Assembly (NCBI GenBank): GCA_963971575.1
Contig: OZ020618.1
Coordinates: 31,970,731-32,034,730 of the forward strand
Source of the DNA: Liopterus haemorrhoidalis
Taxonomy: Eukaryota > Arthropoda > Insecta > Coleoptera > Dytiscidae
Length of the DNA: 64,000 nucleotides
Reading direction: 5' to 3'
Part shown: positions 48,001 to 61,802 of the stretch, one piece after another
Numbering within the stretch: the stretch's first letter is position 1
Layout of the letters: each line of letters opens with the position of its first letter
Notes under the pieces: model-generated
What the model was told of the DNA's origin: nothing
Databases searched by the model: none
Seen by the model: the letters and a program-made list of their open reading frames with translations, nothing else
Made by a program: the position numbers and the translations under genes

Positions 48001-51000
48001 TCTGTCAATAATATCAAAATTCTTGGTCAGAAACCAAAATAAGTGTTATGTACTTCTAAAACGTGTTGCGCTTAACCAGTTTTCAAGTAAAACTTGAATT
48101 TTGAAAATTCAACTATTTCGTTGCTATTTTCTGTCAATAATATCAAAATTCTTGGTCAGAAACCAAAATAAGTGTTATGTATCTTCTAAAACATGTTGCG
48201 CTTAACCAGTTTTCAAGTAAAACTTGAATTTTGAAAATTCATCTATTTCGTTGCTATTTTCTGTCAATAATATCAAAATTCTTGGTCAGAAACCAAAATA
48301 AGTGTTATGTATCTTCTAAAACATGTTGCGCTTAACCAGTTTTCAAGTAAAACTTGAATTTTGAAAATTCAACTATTTCGTTGCTATTTTCTGTCAATAA
48401 TATCAAAATTCTTGGTCAGAAACCAAAATAAGTGTTATGTATCTTCTAAAACATGTTGCGCTTAACCAGTTTTCAAGTAAAACTTGAATTTTGAAAATTC
48501 AACTATTTCGTTGCTATTTTCTGTCAATAATATCAAAATTCTTGGTCAGAAACCAAAATAAGTGTTATGTACTTCTAAAACGTGTGGCGCTTAACCAGTT
48601 TTCAAGTAAAACTTGAATTTTGAAAATTCAACTATTTCGTTGCTATTTTCTGTCAATAATATCAAAATTCTTGGTCAGAAACCAAAATAAGTGTTATGTA
48701 CTTCTAAAACGTGTTGCGCTTAACCAGTTTTCAAGTAAAACTTGAATTTTGAAAATTCAACTATTTCGTTGCTATTTTCTGTCAATAATATCAAAATTCT
48801 TGGTCAGAAACCAAAATAAGTGTTATGTACTAAACATGTTGCGCTTAGCCAGTTTTCAAGTAAAACTTGAATTTTGAAAATTCAACTATTTCGTTGCTAT
48901 TTTCTGTCAATAATATCAAAATTCTTGGTCAGAAACCAAAATAAGTGTTATGTACTTCTAAAACGTGTTGCGCTTAACCAGTTTTCAAGTAAAACTTGAA
49001 TTTTGAAAATTCAACTATTTCGTTGCTATTTTCTGTCAATAATATCAAAATTCTTGGTCAGAAACCAAAATAAGTGTTATGTACTTCTAAAACGTGTTGC
49101 GCTTAACCAGTTTTCAAGTAAAACATGAATTTGGAAAATTCAACTATTTCGTTGCTATTTTCTGTCAATAATATCAAAATTCTTGGTCAGAAACCAAAAT
49201 AAGTGTTATGTACTTCTAAAACATGTTGCGCTTAGCCAGTTTTAGAGTAAAACATGAATTTGGAAAATTCAACTATTTCGTTGCTATTTTCTGTCAATAA
49301 TATCAAAATTCTTGGTCAGAAACCAAAATAAGTGTTATGTACTTCTAAAACGTGTTGCGCTTAACCAGTTTTCAAGTAAAACTTGAATTTTGAAAATTCA
49401 ACTATTTCGTTGCTATTTTCTGTCAATAATATCAAAATTCTTGGTCAGAAACCAAAATACGTGTTATGTACTTCTAAAACGTGTTGCGCTTAACCAGTTT
49501 TTAAGTAAAACTTGAATTTTGAAAATTCAACTATTTCGTTGCTATTTTCTGTCAATAATATCAAAATTCTTGGTCAGAAACCAAAATAAGTGTTATGTAC
49601 TTCTAAAACGTGTCGCGCTTAACCAGTTTTCAAGTAAAACTTGAATTTTGAAAATTCAACTATTTCGTTGCTATTTTCTGTCAATAATATCAAAATTCTT
49701 GGTCAGAAACCAAAATAAGTGTTATGTACTTCTAAAACGTGTTGCGCTTAACCAGTTTTCAAGTAAAACATGAATTTGGAAAATTCAACTATTTCGTTGC
49801 TATTTTCTGTCAATAATATCAAAATTCTTGGTCAGAAACCAAAATAAGTGTTATGTATCTTCTAAAACATGTTGCGCTTAACCAGTTTTCAAGTAAAACT
49901 TGAATTTTGAAAATTCAACTATTTCGTTGCTATTTTCTGTCAATAATATCAAAATTCTTGGTCAGAAACCAAAATAAGTGTTATGTACTTCTAAAACGTG
50001 TGGCGCTTAACCAGTTTTCAAGTAAAACTTGAATTTTGAAAATTCAACTATTTCGTTGCTATTTTCTGTCAATAATATCAAAATTCTTGGTCAGAAACCA
50101 AAATAAGTGTTATGTACTTCTAAAACGTGTTGCGCTTAACCAGTTTTCAAGTAAAACTTGAATTTTGAAAATTCAACTATTTCGTTGCTATTTTCTGTCA
50201 ATAATATCAAAATTCTTGGTCAGAAACCAAAATAAGTGTTATGTACTAAACATGTTGCGCTTAGCCAGTTTTCATGTAAAACTTGAATTTTGAAAATTCA
50301 ACTATTTCGTTGCTATTTTCTGTCAATAATATCAAAATTCTTGGTCAGAAACCAAAATAAGTGTTATGTAATTCTAAAACGTGTTGCGCTTAACCAGTTT
50401 TCAAGTAAAACTTGAATTTTGAAAATTCAACTATTTCGTTGCTATTTTCTGTCAATAATATCAAAATTCTTGGTCAGAAACCAAAATAAGTGTTATATAC
50501 TTCTAAAACGTGTTGCGCTTAACCAGTTTTCAAGTAAAACATGAATTTGGAAAATTCAACTATTTCGTTGCTATTTTCTGTCAATAATATCAAAATTCTT
50601 GGTCAGAAACCAAAATAAGTGTTATGTACTTCTAAAACATGTTGCACTTAGCCAGTTTTCAAGTAAAACATGAATTTGGAAAATTCAACTATTTCGTTGC
50701 TATTTTCTGTCAATAATATCAAAATTCTTGGTCAGAAACCAAAATAAGTGTTATGTACTTCTAAAACGTGTGGCGCTTAACCAGTTTTCAAGTAAAACTT
50801 GAATTTTGAAAATTCAACTATTTCGTTGCTATTTTCTGTCAATAATATCAAAATTCTTGGTCAGAAACCAAAATAAGTGTTATGTACTTCTAAAACGTGT
50901 TGCGCTTAACCAGTTTTCAAGTAAAACTTGAATTTTGAAAATTCAACTATTTCGTTGCTATTTTCTGTCAATAATATCAAAATTCTTGGTCAGAAACCAA

Positions 51001-54000
51001 AATAAGTGTTATGTATCTTCTAAAACATGTTGCGCTTAACCAGTTTTCAAGTAAAACTTGAATTTTGAAAATTCAACTATTTCGTTGCTATTTTCTGTCA
51101 ATAATATCAAAATTCTTGGTCAGAAACCAAAATAAGTGTTATGTATCTTCTAAAACATGTTGCGCTTAACCAGTTTTCAAGTAAAACTTGAATTTTGAAA
51201 ATTCAACTATTTCGTTGCTATTTTCTGTCAATAATATCAAAATTCTTGGTCAGAAACCAAAATAAGTGTTATGTATCTTCTAAAACATGTTGCGCTTAAC
51301 CAGTTTTCAAGTAAAACATGAATTTGGAAAATTCAACTATTTCGTTGCTATTTTCTGTCAATAATATCAAAATTCTTGGTCAGAAACCAAAATAAGTGTT
51401 ATGTACTTCTAAAACATGTTGCGCTTAACCAGTTTTCAAGTAAAACTTGAATTTTGAAAATTCAACTATTTCGTTGCTATTTTCTGTCAATAATATCAAA
51501 ATTCTTGCTCAGAAACCAAAATAAGTGTTATGTACTTCTAAAACGTGTTGCGCTTAACCAGTTTTCAAGTAAAACTTGAATTTTGAAAATTCAACTATTT
51601 CGTTGCTATTTTCTGTCAATAATATCAAAATTCTTGGTCAGAAACCAAAATACGTGTTATGTACTTCTAAAACGTGTTGCGCTTAACCAGTTTTTAAGTA
51701 AAACTTGAATTTTGAAAATTCAACTATTTCGTTGCTATTTTCTCTCAATAATATCAAAATTCTTGGTCAGAAACCAAAATAAGTGTTATGTACTTCTAAA
51801 AGGTGTCGCGCTTAACCAGTTTTCAAGTAAAACTTGAATTTTGAAAATTCAACTATTTCGTTGCTATTTTCTGTCAATAATATCAAAATTCTTGGTCAGA
51901 AACCAAAATAAGTGTTATGTACTTCTAAAACGTGTTGCGCTTAACCAGTTTTCAAGTAAAACTTGAATTTTGAAAATTCAACTATTTCGTTGCTATTTTC
52001 TGTCAATAATATCAAAATTCTTGGTCAGAAACCAAAATAAGTGATATGTACTTCTAAAACATGTTGCGCTTAGCCAGTTTTCAAGTAAAACATGAATTTG
52101 GAAAATTCAACTATTTCGTTGCTATTTTCTGTCAATAATATCAAAATTCTTGGTCAGAAACCAAAATAAGTGTTATGTACTTCTAAAACGTGTTGCGCTT
52201 AACCAGTTTTCAAGTAAAACATGAATTTGGAAAATACAACTATTTCGTTGCTATTTTCTGTCAATAATATCAAAATTCTTGGTCAGAAACCAAAATAAGT
52301 GTTATGTACTTCTAAAACATGTTGCGCTTAGCCAGTTTTTAAGTAAAACATGAATTTGGAAAATTCAACTATTTCGTTGCTATTTTCTGTCAATTATATC
52401 AAAATTCTTGGTCAGAAACCAAAATAAGTGTTATGTACTTCTAAACGTGTTGCGCTTAACCAGTTTTCAAGTAAAACTTGAATTTTGAAAATTCAACTAT
52501 TTCGTTGCTATTTTCTGTCATTAATATCAAAATTCTTGGTCAGAAACCAAAATAAGTGTTATGTATCTTCTAAAACATGTTGCGCTTAACCAGTTTTCAA
52601 GTAAAACTTGAATTTTGAAAATTCAACTATTTCGTTGCTATTTTCTGTCAATAATATCAAAATTCTTGGTCAGAAACCAAAATTAATGTTATGTACTTCT
52701 AAAACGTGTGGCGCTTAACCAGTTTTCAAGTAAAACTTGAATTTTGAAAATTCAACTATTTCGTTGCTATTTTCTGTCAATAATATCAAAATTCTTGGTC
52801 AGAAACCAAAATAAGTGTTATGTACTTCTAAAACGTGTTGCGCTTAACCAGTTTTCAAGTAAAACTTGAATTTTGAAAATTCAACTATTTCGTTGCTATT
52901 TTCTGTCAATAATATCAAAATTCTTGGTCAGAAACCAAAATAAGTGTTATGTACTAAACATGTTGCGCTTAGCCAGTTTTCATGTAAAACTTGAATTTTG
53001 AAAATTCAACTATTTCGTTGCTATTTTCTGTCAATAATATCAAAATTCTTGGTCAGAAACCAAAATAAGTGTTATGTAATTCTAAAACGTGTTGCGCTTA
53101 ACCAGTTTTCAAGTAAAACTTGAATTTTGAAAATTCAACTATTTCGTTGCTATTTTCTGTCAATAATATCAAAATTCTTGGTCAGAAACCAAAATAAGTG
53201 TTATATACTTCTAAAACGTGTTGCGCTTAACCAGTTTTCAAGTAAAACATGAATTTGGAAAATTCAACTATTTCGTTGCTATTTTCTGTCAATAATATCA
53301 AAATTCTTGGTCAGAAACCAAAATAAGTGTTATGTACTTCTAAAACATGTTGCGCTTAGCCAGTTTTCAAGTAAAACATGAATTTGGAAAATTCAACTAT
53401 TTCGTTGCTATTTTCTGTCAATAATATCAAAATTCTTGGTCAGAAACCAAAATAAGTGTTATGTACTTCTAAAACGTGTGGCGCTTAACCAGTTTTCAAG
53501 TAAAACTTGAATTTTGAAAATTCAACTATTTCGTTGCTATTTTCTGTCAATAATATCAAAATTCTTGGTCAGAAACCAAAATAAGTGTTATGAACTTCTA
53601 AAACGTGTTGCGCTTAACCAGTTTTCAAGTAAAACTTGATTTTTGAAAATTCAACTATTTCGTTGCTATTTTCTGTCAATAATATCAAAATTCTTGGTCA
53701 GAAACCAAAATAAGTGTTATGTATCTTCTAAAACATGTTGCGCTTAACCAGTTTTCAAGTAAAACTTGAATTTTGAAAATTCAACTATTTCGTTGCTATT
53801 TTCTGTCAATAATATCAAAATTCTTGGTCAGAAACCAAAATAAGTGTTATGTATCTTCTAAAACATGTTGCGCTTAACCAGTTTTCAAGTAAAACTTGAA
53901 TTTTGAAAATTCAACTATTTCGTTGCTATTTTCTGTCAATAATATCAAAATTCTTGGTCAGAAACCAAAATAAGTGTTATGTATCTTCTAAAACATGTTG

Positions 54001-55760
54001 CGCTTAACCAGTTTTCAAGTAAAACTTGAATTTTGAAAATTCAACTATTTCGTTGCTATTTTCTGTCAATAATATCAAAATTCTTGGTCAGAAACCAAAA
54101 TAAGTGTTATGTACTTCTAAAACGTGTGGCGCTTAACCAGTTTTCAAGTAAAACTTGAATTTTGAAAATTCAACTATTTCGTTGCTATTTTCTGTCAATA
54201 ATATCAAAATTCTTGGTCAGAAACCAAAATAAGTGTTATGTACTTCTAAAACGTGTTGCGCTTAACCAGTTTTCAAGTAAAACTTGAATTTTGAAAATTC
54301 AACTATTTCGTTGCTATTTTCTGTCAATAATATCAAAATTCTTGGTCAGAAACCAAAATAAGTGTTATGTACTAAACATGTTGCGCTTAGCCAGTTTTCA
54401 AGTAAAACTTGAATTTTGAAAATTCAACTATTTCGTTGCTATTTTCTGTCAATAATATCAAAATTCTTGGTCAGAAACCAAAATAAGTGTTATGTACTTC
54501 TAAAACGTGTTGCGCTTAACCAGTTTTCAAGTAAAACTTGAATTTTGAAAATTCAATTATTTCGTTGCTATTTTCTGTCAATAATATCAAAATTCTTGGT
54601 CAGAAACCAAAATAAGTGTTATGTACTTCTAAAACGTGTTGCGCTTAACCAGTTTTCAAGTAAAACATGAATTTGGAAAATTCAACTATTTCGTTTCTAT
54701 TTTCTGTCAATAATATCAAAATTCTTGGTCAGAAACCAAAATAAGTGTTATGTACTTCTAAAACATGTTGCGCTTAGCCAGTTTTCAAGTAAAACATGAA
54801 TTTGGAAAATTCAACTATTTCGTTGCTATTTTCTGTCAATAATATCAAAATTCTTGGTCAGAAACCAAAATAAGTGTTATGTACTTCTAAAACGTGTTGC
54901 GCTTAACCAGTTTTCAAGTAAAACTTGAATTTTGAAAATTCAACTATTTCGTTGCTATTTTCTGTCAATAATATCAAAATTCTTGGTCAGAAACCAAAAT
55001 AAGTGTTATGTACTTCTAAAACGTGTTGCGCTTAACCAGTTTTCAAGTAAAACTTGAATTTTGAAAATTCAACTATTTCGTTGCTATTTTCTGTCAATAA
55101 TATCAAAATTCTTGGTCAGAAACCAAAATAAGTGTTATGTACTTCTAAAACGGGTTGCGCTTAACCAGTTTTCAAGTAAAACATGAATTTGGAAAATTCA
55201 ACTATTTCGTTGCTATTTTCTGTCAATAATATCAAAATTCTTGGTCAGAAACCAAAATAAGTGTTATGTACTTCTAAAACATTTTGCGCTTAGCCAGTTT
55301 TCAAGTAAAACATGAATTTGGAAAATTCAACTATTTCGTTGCTATTTTCTGTCAATAATATCAAAATTCTTGGTCAGAAACCAAAATAAGTGTTATGTAC
55401 TTCTAAAACGTGTTGCGCTTAACCAGTTTTCAAGTAAAACTTGAATTTTGAAAATTCAACTATTTCGTTGCTATTTTCTGTCAATAATATCAAAATTCTT
55501 GGTCAGAAACCAAAATAAGTGTTATGTATCTTCTAAAACATATTGCGCTTAACCAGTTTTCAAGTAAAACTTGAATTTTGAAAATTCAACTATTTCGTTG
55601 CTATTTTCTGTCAATAATATCAAAATTCTTGGTCAGAAACCAAAATAAGTGTTATGTATCTTCTAAAACATGTTGCGCTTAACCAGTTTTCAAGTAAAAC
55701 TTGAATTTTGAAAATTCAACTATTTCGTTGCTATTTTCTGTCAATAATATCAAAATTCTT

Positions 55761-58216
55761 GGTAGGAAACCAAAATAAGTGTTATGTATCTTCTAAAACA
55801 TGTTGCGCTTAACCAGTTTTCAAGTAAAACTTGAATTTTGAAAATTCAACTATTTCGTTGCTATTTTCTGTCAATTATATCAAAATTCTTGGTCAGAAAC
55901 CAAAATAAGTGTTATGTACTTCTAAAACGTGTTGCGCTTAACCAGTTTTCAAGTAAAACATGAATTTGGAAAATTCAACTATTTCGTTGCTATTTTCTGT
56001 CAATAATATCAAAATTCTTGGTCAGAAACCAAAATAAGTGTTATGTACTTCTAAAACGTGTTGCGCTTAACCAGTTTTCAAGTAAAACTTGAATTTTGAA
56101 AATTCAACTATTTCGTTGCTATTTTCTGTCAATAATATCAAAATTCTTGGTCAGAAACCAAAATAAGTGTTATGTATCTTCTAAAACATGTTGCGCTTAA
56201 CCAGTTTTCAAGTAAAACTTGAATTTTGAAAATTCAACTATTTCGTTGCTATTTTCTGTCAATAATATCAAAATTCTTGGTCAGAAACCAAAATAAGTGT
56301 TATGTACTTCTAAAACGTGTTGCGCTTAACCAGTTTTCAAGTAAAACATGAATTTGGAAAATTCAACTATTTCGTTGCTATTTTCTGTCAATAATATCAA
56401 AATTCTTGGTCAGAAACCAAAATAAGTGTTATGTACTTCTAAAACGTGTTGCGCTTAACCAGTTTTCAAGTAAAACTTGAATTTTGAAAATTCAACTATT
56501 TCGTTGCTATTTTCTGTCAATAATATCAAAATTCTTGGTCAGAAACCAAAATAAGTGTTATGTATCTTCTAAAACATGTTGCGCTTAACCAGTTTTCAAG
56601 TAAAACTTGAATTTGGAAAATTCAACTATTTCGTTGCTATTTTCTGTCAATAATATCAAAATTCTTGGTCAGAAACCAAAATAAGTGTTATGTACTTCTA
56701 AAACGTGTTGCGCTTAACCAGTTTTCAAGTAAAACTTGAATTTTGAAAATTCAATTATTTCGTTGCTATTTTCTGTCAATAATATCAAAATTCTTGGTCA
56801 GAAACCAAAATAAGTGTTATGTACTTCTAAAACGTGTTGCGCTTAACCAGTTTTCAAGTAAAACATGAATTTGGAAAATTCAACTATTTCGATTCTATTT
56901 TCTGTCAATAATATCAAAATTCTTGGTCAGAAACCAAAATAAGTGTTATGTACTTCTAAAACATGTTGCGCTTAGCCAGTTTTCAAGTAAAACATGAATT
57001 TGGAAAATTCAACTATTTCGTTGCTATTTTCTGTCAATAATATCAAAATTCTTGGTCAGAAACCAAAATAAGTGTTATGTACTTCTAAAACGTGTTGCGC
57101 TTAACCAGTTTTCAAGTAAAACTTGAATTTTGAAAATTCAACTATTTCGTTGCTATTTTCTGTCAATAATATCAAAATTCTTGGTCAGAAACCAAAATAA
57201 GTGTTATGTACTTCTAAAACGTGTTGCGCTTAGCCAGTTTTCAAGTAAAACATGAATTTGGAAAATTCAACTATTTCGTTGCTATTTTCTGTCAATAATA
57301 TCAAAATTCTTGGTCAGAAACCAAAATAAGTGTTATGTACTTCTAAAACGTGTTGCGCTTAACCAGTTTTCAAGTAAAACTTGAATTTTGAAAATTCAAC
57401 TATTTCGTTGCTATTTTCTGTCAATAATATCAAAATTCTTGGTCAGAAACCAAAATAAGTGTTATGTACTTCTAAAACGTGTTGCGCTTAACCAGTTTTC
57501 AAGTAAAACTTGAATTTTGAAAATTCAACTATTTCGTTGCTATTTTCTGTCAATAATATCAAAATTCTTGGTCAGAAACCAAAATAAGTGTTATGTACTT
57601 CTAAAACGGGTTGCGCTTAACAAGTTTTCAAGTAAAACATGAATTTGGAAAATTCAACTATTTCGTTGCTATTTTCTGTCAATAATATCAAAATTCTTGG
57701 TCAGAAACCAAAATAAGTGTTATGTACTTCTAAAACATTTTGCGCTTAGCCAGTTTTCAAGTAAAACATGAATTTGGAAAATTCAACTATTTCGTTGCTA
57801 TTTTCTGTCAATAATATCAAAATTCTTGGTCAGAAACCAAAATAAGTGTTATGTACTTCTAAAACGTGTTGCGCTTAACCAGTTTTCAAGTAAAACTTGA
57901 ATTTTGAAAATTCAACTATTTCGTTGCTATTTTCTGTCAATAATATCAAAATTCTTGGTCAGAAACCAAAATAAGTGTTATGTATCTTCTAAAACATATT
58001 GCGCTTAACCAGTTTTCAAGTATAACTTGAATTTTGAAAATTCAACTATTTCGTTGCTATTTTCTGTCAATAATATCAAAATTCTTGGTCAGAAACCAAA
58101 ATAAGTGTTATGTATCTTCTAAAACATGTTGCGCTTAACCAGTTTTCAAGTAAAACTTGAATTTTGAAAATTCAACTATTTCGTTGCTATTTTCTGTCAA
58201 TAATATCAAAATTCTT
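55761..58216 (+). repeat. 19-monomer higher-order unit, copy 2
   Basis: This is the partner of 35,377-37,830 at about +20,385. Markers in order are gtcaattat (about 55872), a hybrid head (56608), ttcaattattt (56753), cgattct (56890), acggg with aacaag (57607), acattttg and acatatt with tataacttg. Confidence 0.82.
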
Positions 58217-59474
58217 GGTAGGAAACCAAAATAAGTGTTATGTATCTTCTAAAACATGTTGCGCTTAACCAGTTTTCAAGTAAAACTTGAATTTTGAAAA
58301 TTCAACTATTTCGTTGCTATTTTCTGTCAATTATATCAAAATTCTTGGTCAGAAACCAAAATAAGTGTTATGTACTTCTAAAACGTGTTGCGCTTAACCA
58401 GTTTTCAAGCAAAACATGAATTTGGAAAATTCAACTATTTCGTTGCTATTTTCTGTCAATAATATCAAAATTCTTGGTCAGAAACCAAAATAAGTGTTAT
58501 GTACTTCTAAAACGTGTTGCGCTTAACCAGTTTTCAAGTAAAACTTGAATTTTGAAAATTCAACTATTTCGTTGCTATTTTCTGTCAATAATATCAAAAT
58601 TCTTGGTCAGAAACCAAAATAAGTGTTATGTATCTTCTAAAACATGTTGCGCTTAACCAGTTTTCAAGTAAAACTTGAATTTTGAAAATTCAACTATTTC
58701 GTTGCTATTTTCTGTCAATAATATCAAAATTCTTGGTCAGAAACCAAAATAAGTGTTATGTACTTCTAAAACGTGTTGCGCTTAACCAGTTTTCAAGTAA
58801 AACATGAATTTGGAAAATTCAACTATTTCGTTGCTATTTTCTGTCAATAATATCAAAATTCTTGGTCAGAAACCAAAATAAGTGTTATGTACTTCTAAAA
58901 CGTGTTGCGCTTAACCAGTTTTCAAGTAAAACTTGAATTTTGAAAATTCAACTATTTCGTTGCTATTTTCTGTCAATAATATCAAAATTCTTGGTCAGAA
59001 ACCAAAATAAGTGTTATGTATCTTCTAAAACATGTTGCGCTTAACCAGTTTTCAAGTAAAACTTGAATTTTGAAAATTCAACTATTTCGTTGCTATTTTC
59101 TGTCAATAATATCAAAATTCTTGGTCAGAAACCAAAATAAGTGTTATGTACTTCTAAAACGTGTTGCGCTTAACCAGTTTTCAAGTAAAACTTGAATTTT
59201 GAAAATTCAACTATTTCGTTGCTATTTTCTGTCAATAATATCAAAATTCTTGGTCAGAAACCAAAATAAGTGTTATGTACTTCTAAAACGTGTTGCGCTT
59301 AACCAGTTTTCAAGTAAAACATGAATTTGGAAAATTCAACTATTTCGTTGCTATTTTCTGTCAATAATATCAAAATTCTTGGTCAGAAACCAAAATAAGT
59401 GTTATGTACTTCTAAAACGTGTTGCGCTTAACCAGTTTTCAAGTAAAACATGAATTTGGAAAATTCAACTATTT

Positions 59475-60509
59475 CGTTTCTATTTTCTGTCAATAATATC
59501 AAAATTCTTGGTCAGAAACCAAAATAAGTGTTATGTACTTCTAAAACATGTTGCGCTTAACCAGTTTTCAAGTAAAACATGAATTTGGAAAATTCAACTA
59601 TTTCGTTGCTATTTTCTGTCAATTATATCAAAATTCTTGGTCAGAAACCAAAATAAGTGTTATGTACTTCTAAAACGTGTTGCGCTTAACCAGTTTTCAA
59701 GTAAAACTTGAATTTTGAAAATTCAACTATTTCGTTGCTATTTTCTGTCAATAATATCAAAATTCTTGGTCAGAAACCAAAATAAGTGTTATGTACTTCT
59801 AAAACGTGTTGCGCTTAACCAGTTTTCAAGTAAAACTTGAACTTTGAAAATTCAACTATTTCGTTGCTATTTTCTGTCAATAATATCAAAATTCTTGGTC
59901 AGAAACCAAAATAAGTGTTATGTACTTCTAAAACGGGTTGCGCTTAACAAGTTTTCAAGTAAAACATGAATTTGGAAAATTCAACTATTTCGTTGCTATT
60001 TTCTGTCAATAATATCAAAATTCTTGGTCAGAAACCAAAATAAGTGTTATGTACTTCTAAAACATTTTGCGCTTAGCCAGTTTTCAAGTAAAACATGAAT
60101 TTGGAAAATTCAACTATTTCGTTGCTATTTTCTGTCAATAATATCAAAATTCTTGGTCAGAAACCAAAATAAGTGTTATGTATCTTCTAAAACATATTGC
60201 GCTTAACCAGTTTTCAAGTAAAACTTGAATTTTGAAAATTCAACTATTTCGTTGCTATTTTCTGTCAATAATATCAAAATTCTTGGTCAGAAACCAAAAT
60301 AAGTGTTATGTATCTTCTAAAACATGTTGCGCTTAACCAGTTTTCAAGTAAAACTTGAATTTTGAAAATTCAACTATTTCGTTGCTATTTTCTGTCAATA
60401 ATATCAAAATTCTTGGTCAGAAACCAAAATAAGTGTTATGTATCTTCTAAAACGTGTTGCGCTTAACCAGTTTTCAAGTAAAACATGAATTTGGAAAATT
60501 CAACTATTT
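59475..60509 (+). repeat. 8-monomer higher-order unit, copy-2 partner
   Basis: Same 1,035-bp spacing and marker order as 39,089-40,123, at +20,386, including gaactttg (about 59839), acggg with aacaag (59934) and acattttg. Confidence 0.8.
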
Positions 60510-61802
60510 CGTTTCTATTTTCTGTCAATAATATCAAAATTCTTGGTCAGAAACCAAAATAAGTGTTATGTACTTCTAAAACATGTTGCGCTTAACCAGT
60601 TTTCAAGTAAAACATGAATTTGGAAAATTCAACTATTTCGTTGCTATTTTCTGTCAATTATATCAAAATTCTTGGTCAGAAACCAAAATAAGTGTTATGT
60701 ACTTCTAAAACGTGTTGCGCTTAACCAGTTTTCAAGTAAAACTTGAATTTTGAAAATTCAACTATTTCGTTGCTATTTTCTGTCAATAATATCAAAATTC
60801 TTGGTCAGAAACCAAAATAAGTGTTATGTACTTCTAAAACGTGTTGCGCTTAACCAGTTTTCAAGTAAAACTTGAACTTTGAAAATTCAACTATTTCGTT
60901 GCTATTTTCTGTCAATAATATCAAAATTCTTGGTCAGAAACCAAAATAAGTGTTATGTACTTCTAAAACGGGTTGCGCTTAACAAGTTTTCAAGTAAAAC
61001 ATGAATTTGGAAAATTCAACTATTTCGTTGCTATTTTCTGTCAATAATATCAAAATTCTTGGTCAGAAACCAAAATAAGTGTTATGTACTTCTAAAACAT
61101 TTTGCGCTTAGCCAGTTTTCAAGTAAAACATGAATTTGGAAAATTCAACTATTTCGTTGCTATTTTCTGTCAATAATATCAAAATTCTTGGTCAGAAACC
61201 AAAATAAGTGTTATGTATCTTCTAAAACATATTGCGCTTAACCAGTTTTCAAGTAAAACTTGAATTTTGAAAATTCAACTATTTCGTTGCTATTTTCTGT
61301 CAATAATATCAAAATTCTTGGTCAGAAACCAAAATAAGTGTTATGTATCTTCTAAAACATGTTGCGCTTAACCAGTTTTCAAGTAAAACTTGAATTTTGA
61401 AAATTCAACTATTTCGTTGCTATTTTCTGTCAATAATATCAAAATTCTTGGTAGGAAACCAAAATAAGTGTTATGTATCTTCTAAAACATGTTGCGCTTA
61501 ACCAGTTTTCAAGTAAAACTTGAATTTTGAAAATTCAACTATTTCGTTGCTATTTTCTGTCAATTATATCAAAATTCTTGGTCAGAAACCAAAATAAGTG
61601 TTATGTACTTCTAAAACGTGTTGCGCTTAACCAGTTTTCAAGTAAAACATGAATTTGGAAAATTCAACTATTTCGTTGCTATTTTCTGTCAATAATATCA
61701 AAATTCTTGGTCAGAAACCAAAATAAGTGTTATGTACTTCTAAAACGTGTTGCGCTTAACCAGTTTTCAAGTAAAACATGAATTTGGAAAATTCAACTAT
61801 TT
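60510..61802 (+). repeat. 10-monomer higher-order unit, copy-2 partner
   Basis: Same 1,293-bp spacing and marker order as 40,124-41,416, with gaactttg (about 60873) and ggtagg (61450). The next cgtttct lies at 61803, followed by the third altered repeat, which here continues to a ggtagg unit at 63003. Confidence 0.8.
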
